The notes: a model not told the origin generated them from the sequence alone. Counted from the first letter of the stretch, positions 43,697 through 52,588 are shown. The stretch is DNA of 64,000 nt from Anaerostipes amylophilus (GCF_025567365.1 NZ_JAOQJG010000007.1:1-64000), one strand, 5' to 3'. Made by a program: numbers and translations.

Positions 43697-44364
43697 TCTT
43701 TCCTCATCACATAACCTGTCCCACGCACTGTATGAATCAATTTTTTGTCATATCCAGCATCAATTTTCTTTCTCAGATAGCGGATATATACATCAATCAC
43801 ATTCGATCCTCCTTCAAAGTCATAATTCCAGGCATTTTGTTCAATCTGCTGCCTTGTCATCACGATATTCTGATTGCGCATCAGACATTCTAACACCATA
43901 AATTCTTTTGATGACAAACTAATCTCTTTTCCAGCTCTTGTTACAACTTTCGTATCTCGATCCAGAATAAGATCTGCAACCTTTAACTGATTCGTTATAA
44001 ATTGTGGTTTTCTTCGCATCATCACACGAATTCTTGCAAGTAGCTCTTCAAACGCAAATGGTTTGATCAAATAATCATCGGCTCCAAGATCAAGCCCCTT
44101 TACTCGGTCATCAATGCCATCTCTGGCTGTCAGTAAAAGAATCGGGGTATCATTTCCAGTCTGTCTAACTTCCTTTAAAACTGTAAAACCATCCTTCCCA
44201 GGAAGCATAATATCGAGAAGAATTCCATCATATGATGTCATTTCCATGTAATCTAAAGCTTCTTCTCCATCTCCACAGACATCCACACTGTAATGTTCTC
44301 TTACCAGACGTTTCTTTATAATATTTCTTAAATCTTTTTCATCTTCAACAACTAATATTCTCAT
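43693..44364 (-). CDS. OmpR-family response regulator
   Basis: The 223-aa regulator has a receiver domain (1-120) with acidic pocket EDE, Asp51 (ILLDIMLPGKDG), Thr and Lys (LTARDG, LIKPFAFEEL), and a winged-helix output domain ending VIDVYIRYLRKKIDAGY and TVRGTGYVMRK. I start at ATG 44364; seven more codons exist upstream. No clear Shine-Dalgarno precedes the ATG, and a TATAAT box ends only 9 nt before it, so a leaderless transcript is possible. It is divergent from an acidic lipoprotein gene. Confidence 0.92.
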   Translation of the reverse strand: MRILVVEDEKDLRNIIKKRLVREHYSVDVCGDGEEALDYMEMTSYDGILLDIMLPGKDGFTVLKEVRQTGNDTPILLLTARDGIDDRVKGLDLGADDYLIKPFAFEELLARIRVMMRRKPQFITNQLKVADLILDRDTKVVTRAGKEISLSSKEFMVLECLMRNQNIVMTRQQIEQNAWNYDFEGGSNVIDVYIRYLRKKIDAGYDKKLIHTVRGTGYVMRKE

Positions 44365-44373
44365 AATGTCTTT

Positions 44374-44379
44374 ATTATA
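44374..44379 (-). promoter_or_regulatory. -10 box very close to the response regulator start
   Basis: TATAAT on the minus strand (44379-44374), 9 nt before the ATG at 44364. TAGATT 17 nt further up is a weak -35. Transcription would begin within ~2-3 nt of the start codon. Confidence 0.4.
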
Positions 44380-44410
44380 ATACAATCTGTTTTCTGAATC
44401 TAGTTTTCAT

Positions 44411-44432
44411 TTTTAATGTTCTTTTAATCTTT
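44411..44432. promoter_or_regulatory. tandem 11-bp direct repeats, OmpR-type site
   Basis: TTTTAATGTTC and TTTTAATCTTT are direct repeats with the one-turn period usual for OmpR-family dimers. They cover the -35 region expected for the + strand lipoprotein promoter (-10 TATGAT at 44439-44444). Confidence 0.5.
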
Positions 44433-44491
44433 GTTGGTTATGATATTTATAACAAAAAGAAATCAATTCAACCAAACGAAAGGAGTTTATC

Positions 44492-44965
44492 ATGAAAAAA
44501 ATATTATTTTTATTATTCGCATGTTCTATCATTTTTACTTTTGCAGGATGCAGTTCTTCAAAGAAAGATTCTGCCGAAGCTACCACAACGCAGGAAATTG
44601 CAACAACTGCTTCCAATACGAAGAATACCACCGATTCTTCTACCTCTGATTCATCTGCGAAAAATGATTCTTATGATTTTTCGGCTTATAAAAAAAGAAT
44701 CAAAAAACTCACTAAAAAAGTAAACAATGCAAAATCTTCTTCCAATGCATCCGTCAACGAAAAAAGATTTTACACTTTAAAAAAGGAACTCGATGTAGTA
44801 GATGATGAACTAGATCATCTGGATGATGAATTTGAGCATACTTATGAAAATGGTAAACTGAGTTTCAAAACTTACAAATCCAGAGAAAAGACAATAGAAA
44901 AACTTGAAGATCAACTTGATCTTTTGGAAGATGCCTTGGAAAATAAATTTGGGATTGATGATTGA
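44492..44965 (+). CDS. small lipoprotein with charged helical C-terminus
   Basis: The 157-aa product has a signal peptide with lipobox FAGC (Cys20), a Ser/Thr-rich low-complexity linker (~21-60), then basic (KKRIKKLTKKVNN) and acidic helical segments (DVVDDELDHLDDEFEH, KLEDQLDLLEDALENKFG), likely coiled coil. It is divergent from the two-component operon with a candidate response-regulator site between, so it is a probable target and perhaps an envelope stress factor. AAAGGAG precedes the ATG. No known family recognised. Confidence 0.75.
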   Translation: MKKILFLLFACSIIFTFAGCSSSKKDSAEATTTQEIATTASNTKNTTDSSTSDSSAKNDSYDFSAYKKRIKKLTKKVNNAKSSSNASVNEKRFYTLKKELDVVDDELDHLDDEFEHTYENGKLSFKTYKSREKTIEKLEDQLDLLEDALENKFGIDD

Positions 44966-45048
44966 TTTATAAATAACACAAGGGATTGTCCCATCTTGTC
45001 TTTGTTATTTGTTTCATCCTATTATTCATTTTAGCACCATATTGCCTT

Positions 45049-46713
45049 TTACATATTTTTAAGTCTTCCGTCATCAAGCTTTAAAAACTGCAACAAAATC
45101 TCCATCTTCAGTCGATCCACATGATCTTCCCAATCAATCTTCACCAGATCATTCACTTTATCAATTCTCTTTCGGATCGTATTGATATGCACATACATTT
45201 TCTCTGCGGTCACACTGTAGTTCATATTGTTTTCGAGATAGATCTTTAATGTCTTTAATAATTCAATATTCTTCTCTTCTTCCATCAACTCCCTATACTT
45301 CCTCAGCATCTCTTTTAACTCATTCTCAGGAATTTCAATCCATGTTAAAGGTCCTAACATTTCATATTCCCAGATATCTTTTTCTGGGAATATGATACTT
45401 CCCATCTTTAATACTTTCTGACATTTTTTTACACATTCTCTGACTTCAAGCAGTGTCTTTTCTTCCTGACAGATTCCAAATTCTAATTTCATATCAGCAA
45501 ATTTTAATCCGATGTATCTTTGGAATTCTTTTAATAAATCCGTGGTTGTGTCTTTGGTCCAGAGTGTGCTGTTGTGAATCTTTTCTGCTTCTAATAAGAT
45601 CAATCCGTCATTTTCATCCAGAAAAGCGATCTTTCCGATCTTTCCTAACTTGCTTTGATGGAAGTCTTCCAAAAATGTGTTTCTTTCATTTCGTGCGTTA
45701 TATTCTTCGTTACATTGATGGAACACAATGTACTGATAGGCTGTATTTACAGAAATTCCTTGAATATTCGCCTGATAGAACAGTTTCTTAGCATCTTTTT
45801 CTGTGTAATCAAGAGCAAAATGAATGAAGTTCTCAAATCCGATATTTCCCATATTTTCTGCGATCATAATCTGTTCGTAAACTCCCTGCAAGGTTAAAAA
45901 AGCGATACGAATGGCAAATTCATCGTAGTAATCAATAAATTCTCTGGATTCCATCACGACAAAGTATGCCTGCACGATATCTTCCATGACAATTGGAATA
46001 ATGATCCAACTGACACGTGGTCCTGCTAAATTGCCTGGATTGATCAGACGGATCCTTGCCATGTTGATGTAATCGCATAAGGTATGTTTCGTATACGGCA
46101 TGGATGGTTCCCAGTAATCACTTTCGGATAATCCGAAGGATTCTGTGATACGTTTAAAGTCTGGAGAGCTGTAGTAGCTTTTTTCTTCGGCAAGATCATA
46201 GATAAATGCTGGGAATTTCATCTCGACCTCTACGGCTCTAAGGATCTTATTGATTTTCTGGACTTTGTAGGACTGATCTGATACTTGCAGATGGTTATTG
46301 CTGTGGACTTTGAATCTTCGGATCGTTCGGTTCATCACCGCGGTATTGATCTGACTCATCAGTTCCATCCATGGAACGGAAAATGGCATACTGATGAGCG
46401 GAATCTCATATTCGTCAAACAGATCGATCAGCCGCTGTGGAATCTCGTCAAGATAGCGGCCTCGCTTGATCATCATCGCGGAGGTTCCCTGCATACTTCC
46501 TGACTTGAATGCTTCTTCGAGGCAGTCTGGTTCTTGATCTAATACATATCCTGAGGAAAGGATCAGCTCTTTTCCTTTTGCCCAGCGCAGGGCATCGGGT
46601 GCTTCAAGGAGGGTTGTTCCCTGAATTTCTTTGTGTAAGCCTGATTTTCCTGCGATAACATGATAGTCTTTAAAATATTCTAGTGTCAGTAATTCCTTGA
46701 CGGCGATTCCCAT
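45049..46713 (-). CDS. PucR-family transcriptional regulator
   Basis: The 554-aa regulator has an N-terminal PucR domain (1-~130; VKELLTLEYFKDYHVIAG, ALRWAKGKELILSSGY), a middle sensory region with GGDEF-like or CdaR-like character, and a C-terminal PucR HTH (LLKTLKIYLENNMNYSVTAE, VHINTIRKRIDKV). Members control purine, amino acid or other catabolism. It lies after the terminator of an M20 hydrolase/membrane protein operon on the same strand and is the likely regulator. Confidence 0.87.
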   Translation of the reverse strand: MGIAVKELLTLEYFKDYHVIAGKSGLHKEIQGTTLLEAPDALRWAKGKELILSSGYVLDQEPDCLEEAFKSGSMQGTSAMMIKRGRYLDEIPQRLIDLFDEYEIPLISMPFSVPWMELMSQINTAVMNRTIRRFKVHSNNHLQVSDQSYKVQKINKILRAVEVEMKFPAFIYDLAEEKSYYSSPDFKRITESFGLSESDYWEPSMPYTKHTLCDYINMARIRLINPGNLAGPRVSWIIIPIVMEDIVQAYFVVMESREFIDYYDEFAIRIAFLTLQGVYEQIMIAENMGNIGFENFIHFALDYTEKDAKKLFYQANIQGISVNTAYQYIVFHQCNEEYNARNERNTFLEDFHQSKLGKIGKIAFLDENDGLILLEAEKIHNSTLWTKDTTTDLLKEFQRYIGLKFADMKLEFGICQEEKTLLEVRECVKKCQKVLKMGSIIFPEKDIWEYEMLGPLTWIEIPENELKEMLRKYRELMEEEKNIELLKTLKIYLENNMNYSVTAEKMYVHINTIRKRIDKVNDLVKIDWEDHVDRLKMEILLQFLKLDDGRLKNM

Positions 46714-46794
46714 TCTTCGTTTCCTCCATTCTTTATCGTGTTTCTTCTATTATAATATCTATTTTCTTATATGAAACACAATCTATACGAAAAA

Positions 46795-46822
46795 ATCCGG
46801 CTCCCATCAATAGGAACCGGAT
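46795..46822 (-). terminator. terminator after the M20 hydrolase gene
   Basis: ATCCGGCTCC (46795-46804) pairs with GGAACCGGAT (46813-46822), with one mismatch, followed on the minus strand by six T. Confidence 0.78.
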
Positions 46823-46839
46823 GCTTCTTTGCATATCGA

Positions 46840-48207
46840 TCATTCTTCATACATCGGTGTGTATGGTTCTTTATTTCGTTCCTTAAATTCTTTTGTGATC
46901 TTCGCTAAGACCTGTGGTTTCGTGAAGAGATCATAGGCAATTCCTGCTACCACTTTGGATGCATATAAGGCACCTTTATCTCCAATGGAAGTTCCTCCGC
47001 TTGCGGTTGCCTGCCATGTATGTGGAGAGCATCCGATCGGCCAGCATGCTGTTGTAAACAAACAGGTTGGCATGATTCTGCTGACATCTCCAGTATCGGA
47101 GGATGCACTAAGTTCTGCTTCTTTCCACTTATCTCTTGGTGAAACACCCAAGATCATTGCTTCATCATAGACTTGGTGAAGATTTTTTTCTTTCTCTATG
47201 ATACCCTGTTCCACGGTTTTCTGCAACTCTTTTGCAAATTGGAGTTCTTCTTTTGTGTACTTTGGTCCATCTGCTTCGATCAGGTTTGCATATGCAAGAT
47301 CTGCAAATGCTTCATTTGTGGATAACTCGCAGCATCCACATTCCATTTCGATATCCACAGTTGTCTCTGTCATCATCGCTGCACCTTGAGCGACTTTCTT
47401 TAAGCGCTCCATGGTACTTTTGACATCTGCCATATGTGGTGCTCTTACAAAATACCATGCACTTGCTTTGTCTGGCACGATATTTGGTGCAAATCCGCCA
47501 CTGTCTGTAGAGTAATGGATTCTTGTGCGGTCAATGACGTGTTCTCTTAAGTAGTTTGCTCCAACACTCATCAGTTCCACAGCATCCAAAGCGCTTCTTC
47601 CCTGTTCCGGTGCAAATGCTGCATGAGAAGAGACTCCATGAAAGTAAAAATGTGCGGATGCATTAGCAAGGTATGCATGATCATGTGCCATGTTTGTACT
47701 GGATGGATGCCATGTAACGGCAGCATCACATCCATCAAACATATGATAATATGCCATTTTTACCTTTCCACTTAACAGCTCTTCTTCTGGACATCCATAA
47801 AATCTTACCGTTCCTTTTTTATTTCCTTTCTCCAAAAAACGTTTGATCACAATGGCTGCAGTTGTGGCTGCGGCGCCTAGCATATGGTGTCCACATCCGT
47901 GTCCAACACCATCTTCGGATACCATTTCTCTTGTGACATCTGCTTTTTGTGATAATCCAGGAAGTGCATCGTATTCTCCAAGGATTGCGATAACTGGTTT
48001 TCCTTCCCCATATTGTGCAATAAATGCATGTTCTAAATGTTCGTTATTTTCAATCGTGAATCCTTCTTCACTCAAAAGTTTTCTTAAGTAATTGGCGGAT
48101 TCCCTTTCATTTCCAGATAGTTCCGGATGATTCCATAGTGTATGACAGATTTCCTGACACAAAGATTCTAAGCCTTGTACTTCATCATAAACATCCTGTT
48201 TGATCAT
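46840..48207 (-). CDS. M20-family amidohydrolase (AbgB-like)
   Basis: The 455-aa metallohydrolase has LGEYDALPGL, GVGHGCGHHMLGAAATT (metal ligands), FYGCPEEELLSGK (catalytic Glu), TWHPSSTN, and a lid domain (~190-330). The large size and WHPS motif match AbgB, which cleaves p-aminobenzoyl-glutamate, and related amidohydrolases. It is cytosolic and the third gene after two membrane protein genes, so it probably hydrolyses an imported amide or acylated amino acid. The exact substrate cannot be deduced. Confidence 0.85.
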   Translation of the reverse strand: MIKQDVYDEVQGLESLCQEICHTLWNHPELSGNERESANYLRKLLSEEGFTIENNEHLEHAFIAQYGEGKPVIAILGEYDALPGLSQKADVTREMVSEDGVGHGCGHHMLGAAATTAAIVIKRFLEKGNKKGTVRFYGCPEEELLSGKVKMAYYHMFDGCDAAVTWHPSSTNMAHDHAYLANASAHFYFHGVSSHAAFAPEQGRSALDAVELMSVGANYLREHVIDRTRIHYSTDSGGFAPNIVPDKASAWYFVRAPHMADVKSTMERLKKVAQGAAMMTETTVDIEMECGCCELSTNEAFADLAYANLIEADGPKYTKEELQFAKELQKTVEQGIIEKEKNLHQVYDEAMILGVSPRDKWKEAELSASSDTGDVSRIMPTCLFTTACWPIGCSPHTWQATASGGTSIGDKGALYASKVVAGIAYDLFTKPQVLAKITKEFKERNKEPYTPMYEE

Positions 48208-48222
48208 TTTATCGCCTGCTTT

Positions 48223-48915
48223 CTATTCCTTTGTTGTATTTTTTAAGGTTGCCATTCCAACGGCAATACTTACGAAGACGCATCCTAATGTTCCAAGCCA
48301 GTTTGATGCTCCTGGTAACCAGTTAAAGTATCCCATTCCAATCATGAAATATAAGATGACCGCAAATACAACCATAATGACACTGTGTTTTTTCATTTTC
48401 ATTCCAAACTGTACTAATAAAGCTCCAAATAAGGCTGGTAATAAGTAGTTTAACGCTGCTTTAATACTTTCTGGAAGCATTGCTAATACAGAAGTTCCAA
48501 GGATCGCTCCGATCGTAAGAACAGATACATTAATTACGATAGATACTGCCATTCCAAGAGTTGCAACGACAGATCCTTTTTCTGTTCCTGGCTCTACATC
48601 TGCTGCCACCTGTGCCATACTTGCACATGGGATTCTCATATTAGAGATATTTCCAGATAAGAATGCCATATAAGTTCCAGCAGCTCCAACAACTGGGAAG
48701 TAAGAGATCGGTTCTACAAACCATAACACTCCAAATGCACTGGCACCACTGATAAATGCAGTTAACAATGCAGCTGGTTTTGGTAAGATTCCATAGATGA
48801 TGGCTAATACAAGTGCTGGAGTAAAAGAAAGAAGAACTCCAAGGTATCCTGTAATCTTACCGATCTTATTGACTTGTGGTACATATTCTTTATTATAATA
48901 ATCCTGATTGTTCAT
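48223..48915 (-). CDS. membrane protein paired with DUF5058 protein
   Basis: This 230-aa protein has ~6 hydrophobic segments, including ISYFPVVGAAGTYMAFLSGN, IRIPCASMAQVAADVEPG-like polar loop residues between them, and a GMAVSIVINVSVLTIGAILG helix. Proteins of this kind sit beside DUF5058 genes and M20 hydrolases in Firmicutes, as I recall. I suggest it is one subunit of a two-component transporter. It starts 16 bp after the DUF5058 stop and ends 15 bp before the hydrolase. Confidence 0.65.
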   Translation of the reverse strand: MNNQDYYNKEYVPQVNKIGKITGYLGVLLSFTPALVLAIIYGILPKPAALLTAFISGASAFGVLWFVEPISYFPVVGAAGTYMAFLSGNISNMRIPCASMAQVAADVEPGTEKGSVVATLGMAVSIVINVSVLTIGAILGTSVLAMLPESIKAALNYLLPALFGALLVQFGMKMKKHSVIMVVFAVILYFMIGMGYFNWLPGASNWLGTLGCVFVSIAVGMATLKNTTKE

Positions 48916-48931
48916 CGTATCTTCCTCCTGC

Positions 48932-49675
48932 TTATACTAATGCTGTGATGATCATGGCTCCAAGAATTGTGATCGTTAAAGACCATTCTTTTAACCATCC
49001 GATATCTTTTTTATTTGCAACTTTCGTAAGTACAAACATGATCACTGCTCCAAGCACACATGCTAAGGCATTCTTCCATGCTCCGCTCATTGTGATCTGG
49101 TCTGCTTTCATCATCATTGAATAAAATGGTTTTGCAAGATGGCTTGCACACATTGCTGAGAATACACCGATGATGGCACAGGAAGCAATCGTTGTTAGTG
49201 TTCCTGTGTTTCCTTTGGAAATCTTATGTTCAATCTTATCCATCTTATTTGCTGAAAATGTTGCAAATAATGCCCATCCGATAGAACAAAGGATCATCGT
49301 CCATACGGCCATTCCTAAAGCTTCTGGTGTTAAAGTATCAGTTCCAAGCTGCACTCCAACAGCGGATGTTCCAAGTCCTGCTGCGATAGATTCAAACATA
49401 ACGGATCCGATCATAGATAATCTCATCCATCCGATTGGTCCGCCAACAGATACTAACAGAGAAAGCATCGCACTTAATACAACGATGGATGGTCCGATTG
49501 ATGTTACCGCACTGCTTTTCATTGCTTTTTTCATCTGTTTGTCATTAAGTCCTAATTTCTTTCCTGATTTATAAGCACCCCTTGCAAATAAAACTGCCTG
49601 TAAAATGACAAATGCAACTGGAAGTGCACAGGCAAGCCACATTGGGATACTGTTTGCGATTTTCATTGCGTCCAT
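48932..49675 (-). CDS. DUF5058-family membrane protein
   Basis: This 247-aa polytopic protein has ~6 hydrophobic helices. MDAMKIANSIPMWLACALPV and SAVTSIGPSIVVLSAMLSLL are the features by which I assign DUF5058, whose function is unknown. First gene of the operon DUF5058-membrane protein-M20. AGGAGG precedes the ATG. The DAMKIANS start is polar and there is no signal peptide. Confidence 0.7.
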   Translation of the reverse strand: MDAMKIANSIPMWLACALPVAFVILQAVLFARGAYKSGKKLGLNDKQMKKAMKSSAVTSIGPSIVVLSAMLSLLVSVGGPIGWMRLSMIGSVMFESIAAGLGTSAVGVQLGTDTLTPEALGMAVWTMILCSIGWALFATFSANKMDKIEHKISKGNTGTLTTIASCAIIGVFSAMCASHLAKPFYSMMMKADQITMSGAWKNALACVLGAVIMFVLTKVANKKDIGWLKEWSLTITILGAMIITALV

Positions 49676-49854
49676 ATTTTTATCCTCCTTATCGGTCCGT
49701 GTGTTTTGTATGCAATTATCTTACCTGTTTTGTCATGGAAATGGTATGAAAATTTTTTCACTTTTTTATATCACTGCTTAGTTTTTGAATATTTTTATAA
49801 TTATTTTCTTTATTTGGTGAAGATTTTTTCATTTTCCAGATCATTACAAAAAAG
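49676..49854. other. intergenic region upstream of the DUF5058 operon
   Basis: It is AT-rich with no open frame of note. A GATAAT near 49715 on the minus strand may be a -10 box, but no good -35 was found at normal spacing. The remainder up to 49976 holds the sigK terminator. Confidence 0.4.
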
Positions 49855-49877
49855 ACTGCCGCTTAATGCGACAGCCC
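49849..49877 (-). terminator. sigK terminator
   Basis: GACTGCCGC (49855-49863) pairs with GCGACAGCC (49869-49877) through G-U tolerant pairing around TTAAT, with six T following on the minus strand. It is 100 bp after the sigK stop. Confidence 0.7.
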
Positions 49878-49976
49878 CTTTTCCCTTGAGTTTTCATTAT
49901 TTAAATGGGTGTTCATGTGTTTATGGTTTTATTATAACAAATTTTGAAATTTACAATAGGACCTTTTTTTCTTTTT

Positions 49977-50600
49977 TTATGTCTTTATTTTACTTTTTAT
50001 TAACATAATCGCACGTTTTTCAATCCGACTCACATAAGATCTTGAAATATGAAGCTCTTTTGCTACTTCTTTTTGTGTCATTGGCTTTCTTCCATAAAGT
50101 CCATATCGCATGATCAGTGTTTTCTTTTCCTTATTCATCTCCATTTTTTCTAATTCGTCATAAATCTGTTTGATATTTTCTTTTTGTTCCATCTTTTTCA
50201 GAAAATCTGTTTCCTGTGTCCCTAAAATATCTAACAGATGAATCTCATTTCCTTCTTTATCGACACCGATCGGTTCGTAAAGTGATGTATTTTTTGAAGT
50301 CTTTCTTTCCTGACGAATCATCATTAATAATTCATTTTCTATACATCTTGCAGCATAGGTTACAAGGCGATGGCCTTTGCTGATATCGTAGGTATTGATC
50401 GCTTTAATAAGCCCAATCGTCCCAATTGAGAGCATATCTTCTTTCTCTCTGTCTAAATTATGATATTTCTTTACAATATGTGCAACTAAGCGAAGATTGT
50501 GTTCCACTAGCAAATTTCTTGCATTGATATCTCCCTTGCGGCTTAGGATCAGATAATGTCGTTCTTCCTCTGGTGATAAAGGTTGTAAAAACTCTTGCAA
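49977..50600 (-). CDS. sigK: sporulation sigma factor K, without pro-sequence
   Basis: The 207-aa mother-cell sigma factor has region 2 (NLRLVAHIVKKYHN, DMLSIGTIGLIKAINTYD, YAARCIENELLMMIRQ), the SigK-type block IGVDKEGNEIHLLDILGT, and region 4 (TQKEVAKELHISRSYVSRIE). The start is TTG at 50600 with AAGGGTG upstream and an in-frame stop six codons before, so the ~20-residue inhibitory pro-peptide of B. subtilis SigK is absent, as reported for C. difficile. The gene is unsplit: no skin element. Its RBS lies in a large hairpin. Its presence suggests a spore former. Confidence 0.9.
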   Translation of the reverse strand: MQEFLQPLSPEEERHYLILSRKGDINARNLLVEHNLRLVAHIVKKYHNLDREKEDMLSIGTIGLIKAINTYDISKGHRLVTYAARCIENELLMMIRQERKTSKNTSLYEPIGVDKEGNEIHLLDILGTQETDFLKKMEQKENIKQIYDELEKMEMNKEKKTLIMRYGLYGRKPMTQKEVAKELHISRSYVSRIEKRAIMLIKSKIKT

Positions 50601-50603
50601 AAG

Positions 50604-50663
50604 AAAAGCACCCTTCTAAGCCTTTTTATCATACTATGATAAGTTACTTAGAAAAGTGCTTTT
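50604..50663 (-). promoter_or_regulatory. large hairpin covering the sigK RBS (terminator-like)
   Basis: A 17-bp stem (50647-50663 with 50604-50620, two G-U pairs) encloses a second 7-bp stem (50626-50632 with 50636-50642). The 3' arm contains the sigK AAGGGTG site and is followed by TTTTCTTTTG, which overlaps the TTG start. It can serve as an intrinsic terminator for the U32 operon and, on read-through, hide the sigK RBS. Confidence 0.65.
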
Positions 50664-50696
50664 CCATCTTTATTCTGAATTCTTTGTTGATAGATC

Positions 50697-51938
50697 TTAA
50701 TTCTCTTCTTCTACAACTTCTTGTCTGCGTAAAAGATATCCATCTTTAATCTCTTCTCCAAAATCAACATATACCATCTGTTTTGGATGTGGTGCGGATT
50801 CCATAGCTCTTCCGTCTTCATCTTCAATTGCTCTTACAACAACTTCTTTGTTTGTTCCATCTGGAATCATGACTTCGATTGTCTCTCCAACAGAGAATTT
50901 ATTCTTCTGCTCTAAAAGTGCGTATCCTTTGTCATTATGTCCCTGAACAATTCCGATATATGTGCAATTCTTGATATAAGTATTACTGTCATAAATCTGG
51001 GATGTCTCATCTGTCTTTCCGAAATAGAATCCTGTTGTGAACTGACGATATGTGCATTTTGCAATCTCTTCTTTGTAGTAATCCATATTTTCTTTATATT
51101 TCTCTACAGATTCTTTGCAGTCATCGATTGCTTTTCTGTATGTTCTTGCAACGGTTGCAACATACAGTGCTGTTTTCATACGTCCTTCAATCTTTAAGCT
51201 GTCAATTCCGGCATCTAAGATCTGGTCGATGTATTCGATCATATTTAAGTCTTTGGAGTTAAATATATATGTTCCACGTTCATTTTCATATACTGGCATA
51301 TATTCTCCTGGTCTTGTCTGTTCCATTACGGAGTATTTCCATCTGCAAGGATGTGTGCATTCTCCGCTATTTGCATTTCTTCCTGTAAAGTAATTACTTA
51401 ACAGACATCTTCCAGAATGGGAAATACACATTGCTCCGTGAATAAATGATTCGATTTCCATATCATCCGGAATGTGGGCACGAATATCCTTAATCTCTTC
51501 CAGAGATAATTCTCTTGCGGATACAACACGGCTTGCTCCCTGATCATACCAAAACTTGTATGTCGCATAGTTTGTGCTATTTGCCTGTGTACTGATATGA
51601 CGGTCGATATCTGGACAAACTTCTTTAGCGATCATAAAGACTCCTGGGTCAGAAATGATCAGTGCATCTGGTTTGATCTCTTTTAATTCTTCGAAATATT
51701 TCCTGATTCCTTCTAAGTCTTCGTTATGTGCTACGATATTGGCTGTGATATAAACTTTCACTCCATGTTTATGTGCAAATTCGATTCCGGCCTTGACATC
51801 TTCCATAGAAAAGTTTTTCGCTTTGGCACGTAGTCCATACATCTCTCCACCGATATAAACAGCGTCTGCACCATATAATACAGCAACTTTTAATACTTCT
51901 AAATTACTTGCTGGAATTAATAATTCAACGTCTCTCAT
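50697..51938 (-). CDS. U32-family peptidase-like protein (YrrO/RlhA group)
   Basis: The 413-aa protein has GADAVYIGGEMYGLRAKAKN, the U32 signature ESFIHGAMCISHSGRCLLSN, and Cys residues (CTHPCRWKY) that probably bind an Fe-S cluster. Relatives (RlhA, TrhP/TrhO) hydroxylate 23S rRNA or tRNA wobble uridine, and the B. subtilis homologues YrrN/YrrO lie in the same gene order, so RNA modification is more likely than proteolysis. ATG overlaps the methyltransferase stop by 4 nt. Confidence 0.87.
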   Translation of the reverse strand: MRDVELLIPASNLEVLKVAVLYGADAVYIGGEMYGLRAKAKNFSMEDVKAGIEFAHKHGVKVYITANIVAHNEDLEGIRKYFEELKEIKPDALIISDPGVFMIAKEVCPDIDRHISTQANSTNYATYKFWYDQGASRVVSARELSLEEIKDIRAHIPDDMEIESFIHGAMCISHSGRCLLSNYFTGRNANSGECTHPCRWKYSVMEQTRPGEYMPVYENERGTYIFNSKDLNMIEYIDQILDAGIDSLKIEGRMKTALYVATVARTYRKAIDDCKESVEKYKENMDYYKEEIAKCTYRQFTTGFYFGKTDETSQIYDSNTYIKNCTYIGIVQGHNDKGYALLEQKNKFSVGETIEVMIPDGTNKEVVVRAIEDEDGRAMESAPHPKQMVYVDFGEEIKDGYLLRRQEVVEEEN

Positions 51939-52588
51939 TCGTTATCTCCTGTCTTAATACTGATTGCTACTCCATCTCCTACTGGAAGGATCGTTGTCTC
52001 TAACAGTGGGTGATTCTTGATCGTATATAAATAATCTCTCATTCGTTTGTGGATCGTACGGTCTCTTCGTTCAATCGCATAACGTGATTTCGCTACATCT
52101 CCATCCTGAAGTACATTATCAGATACTAAAACACCATCTGGTGCTAATAATCTTAATACATCTTCTAAAAAATGAATATACTGTCCCTTCGCTGCATCCA
52201 CAAAAATAAGGTCATACTTTCCATCTAATTCTTTTAAAATCTCAATTGCATCACCTTCAAGCAATGTAATCTGATCTTCTTTTCCCTGATTTTTGATATT
52301 CTCTTTTGCTTTCTTGATTCGTTTTTCATTTCGCTCAATGGTTATGATCGTTCCACTTTCTGGCTGGTAACGATTCATATAAAGAGAAGAAAACCCAACC
52401 GCTGCTCCTACCTCTAAGATCTTCATCGGTTTCTTTAAAAGGACCAGAGTCCTTAAAAGTTCTTTCGTCTCTGGTTTGACGATCGGAACGTGATTGACTC
52501 TGGCCTCTGCTTCGATCTTACTTAGATCATTCTTCTCTTCTTTCATCAATGAGCGGATATATTCTGTGATATTTAAATCCACTATCAT
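51935..52588 (-). CDS. O-methyltransferase (YrrM-like; tRNA wobble hydroxyuridine)
   Basis: The 217-aa SAM-dependent class I methyltransferase has ILEVGAAVGFSSLYMNRY (SAM motif), ITIERNEKRIKKAKENI, and DLIFVDAAKGQYIHFLED (DxxxDAxKxxY metal/substrate motif of the COMT-like family). In B. subtilis the homologue TrmR/YrrM methylates 5-hydroxyuridine in tRNA, which fits the U32 gene directly downstream. ATG 52588 has GGAG at 8 nt; eleven upstream codons overlap the preceding gene. Confidence 0.85.
   Translation of the reverse strand: MIVDLNITEYIRSLMKEEKNDLSKIEAEARVNHVPIVKPETKELLRTLVLLKKPMKILEVGAAVGFSSLYMNRYQPESGTIITIERNEKRIKKAKENIKNQGKEDQITLLEGDAIEILKELDGKYDLIFVDAAKGQYIHFLEDVLRLLAPDGVLVSDNVLQDGDVAKSRYAIERRDRTIHKRMRDYLYTIKNHPLLETTILPVGDGVAISIKTGDNE

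Noticed and set aside
44966..45048. Imperfect hairpin between the acidic lipoprotein and pucR genes
   Set aside because: Pairing AATAAC/GTTATT with many internal mismatches and no clean T run; too weak to call a terminator.
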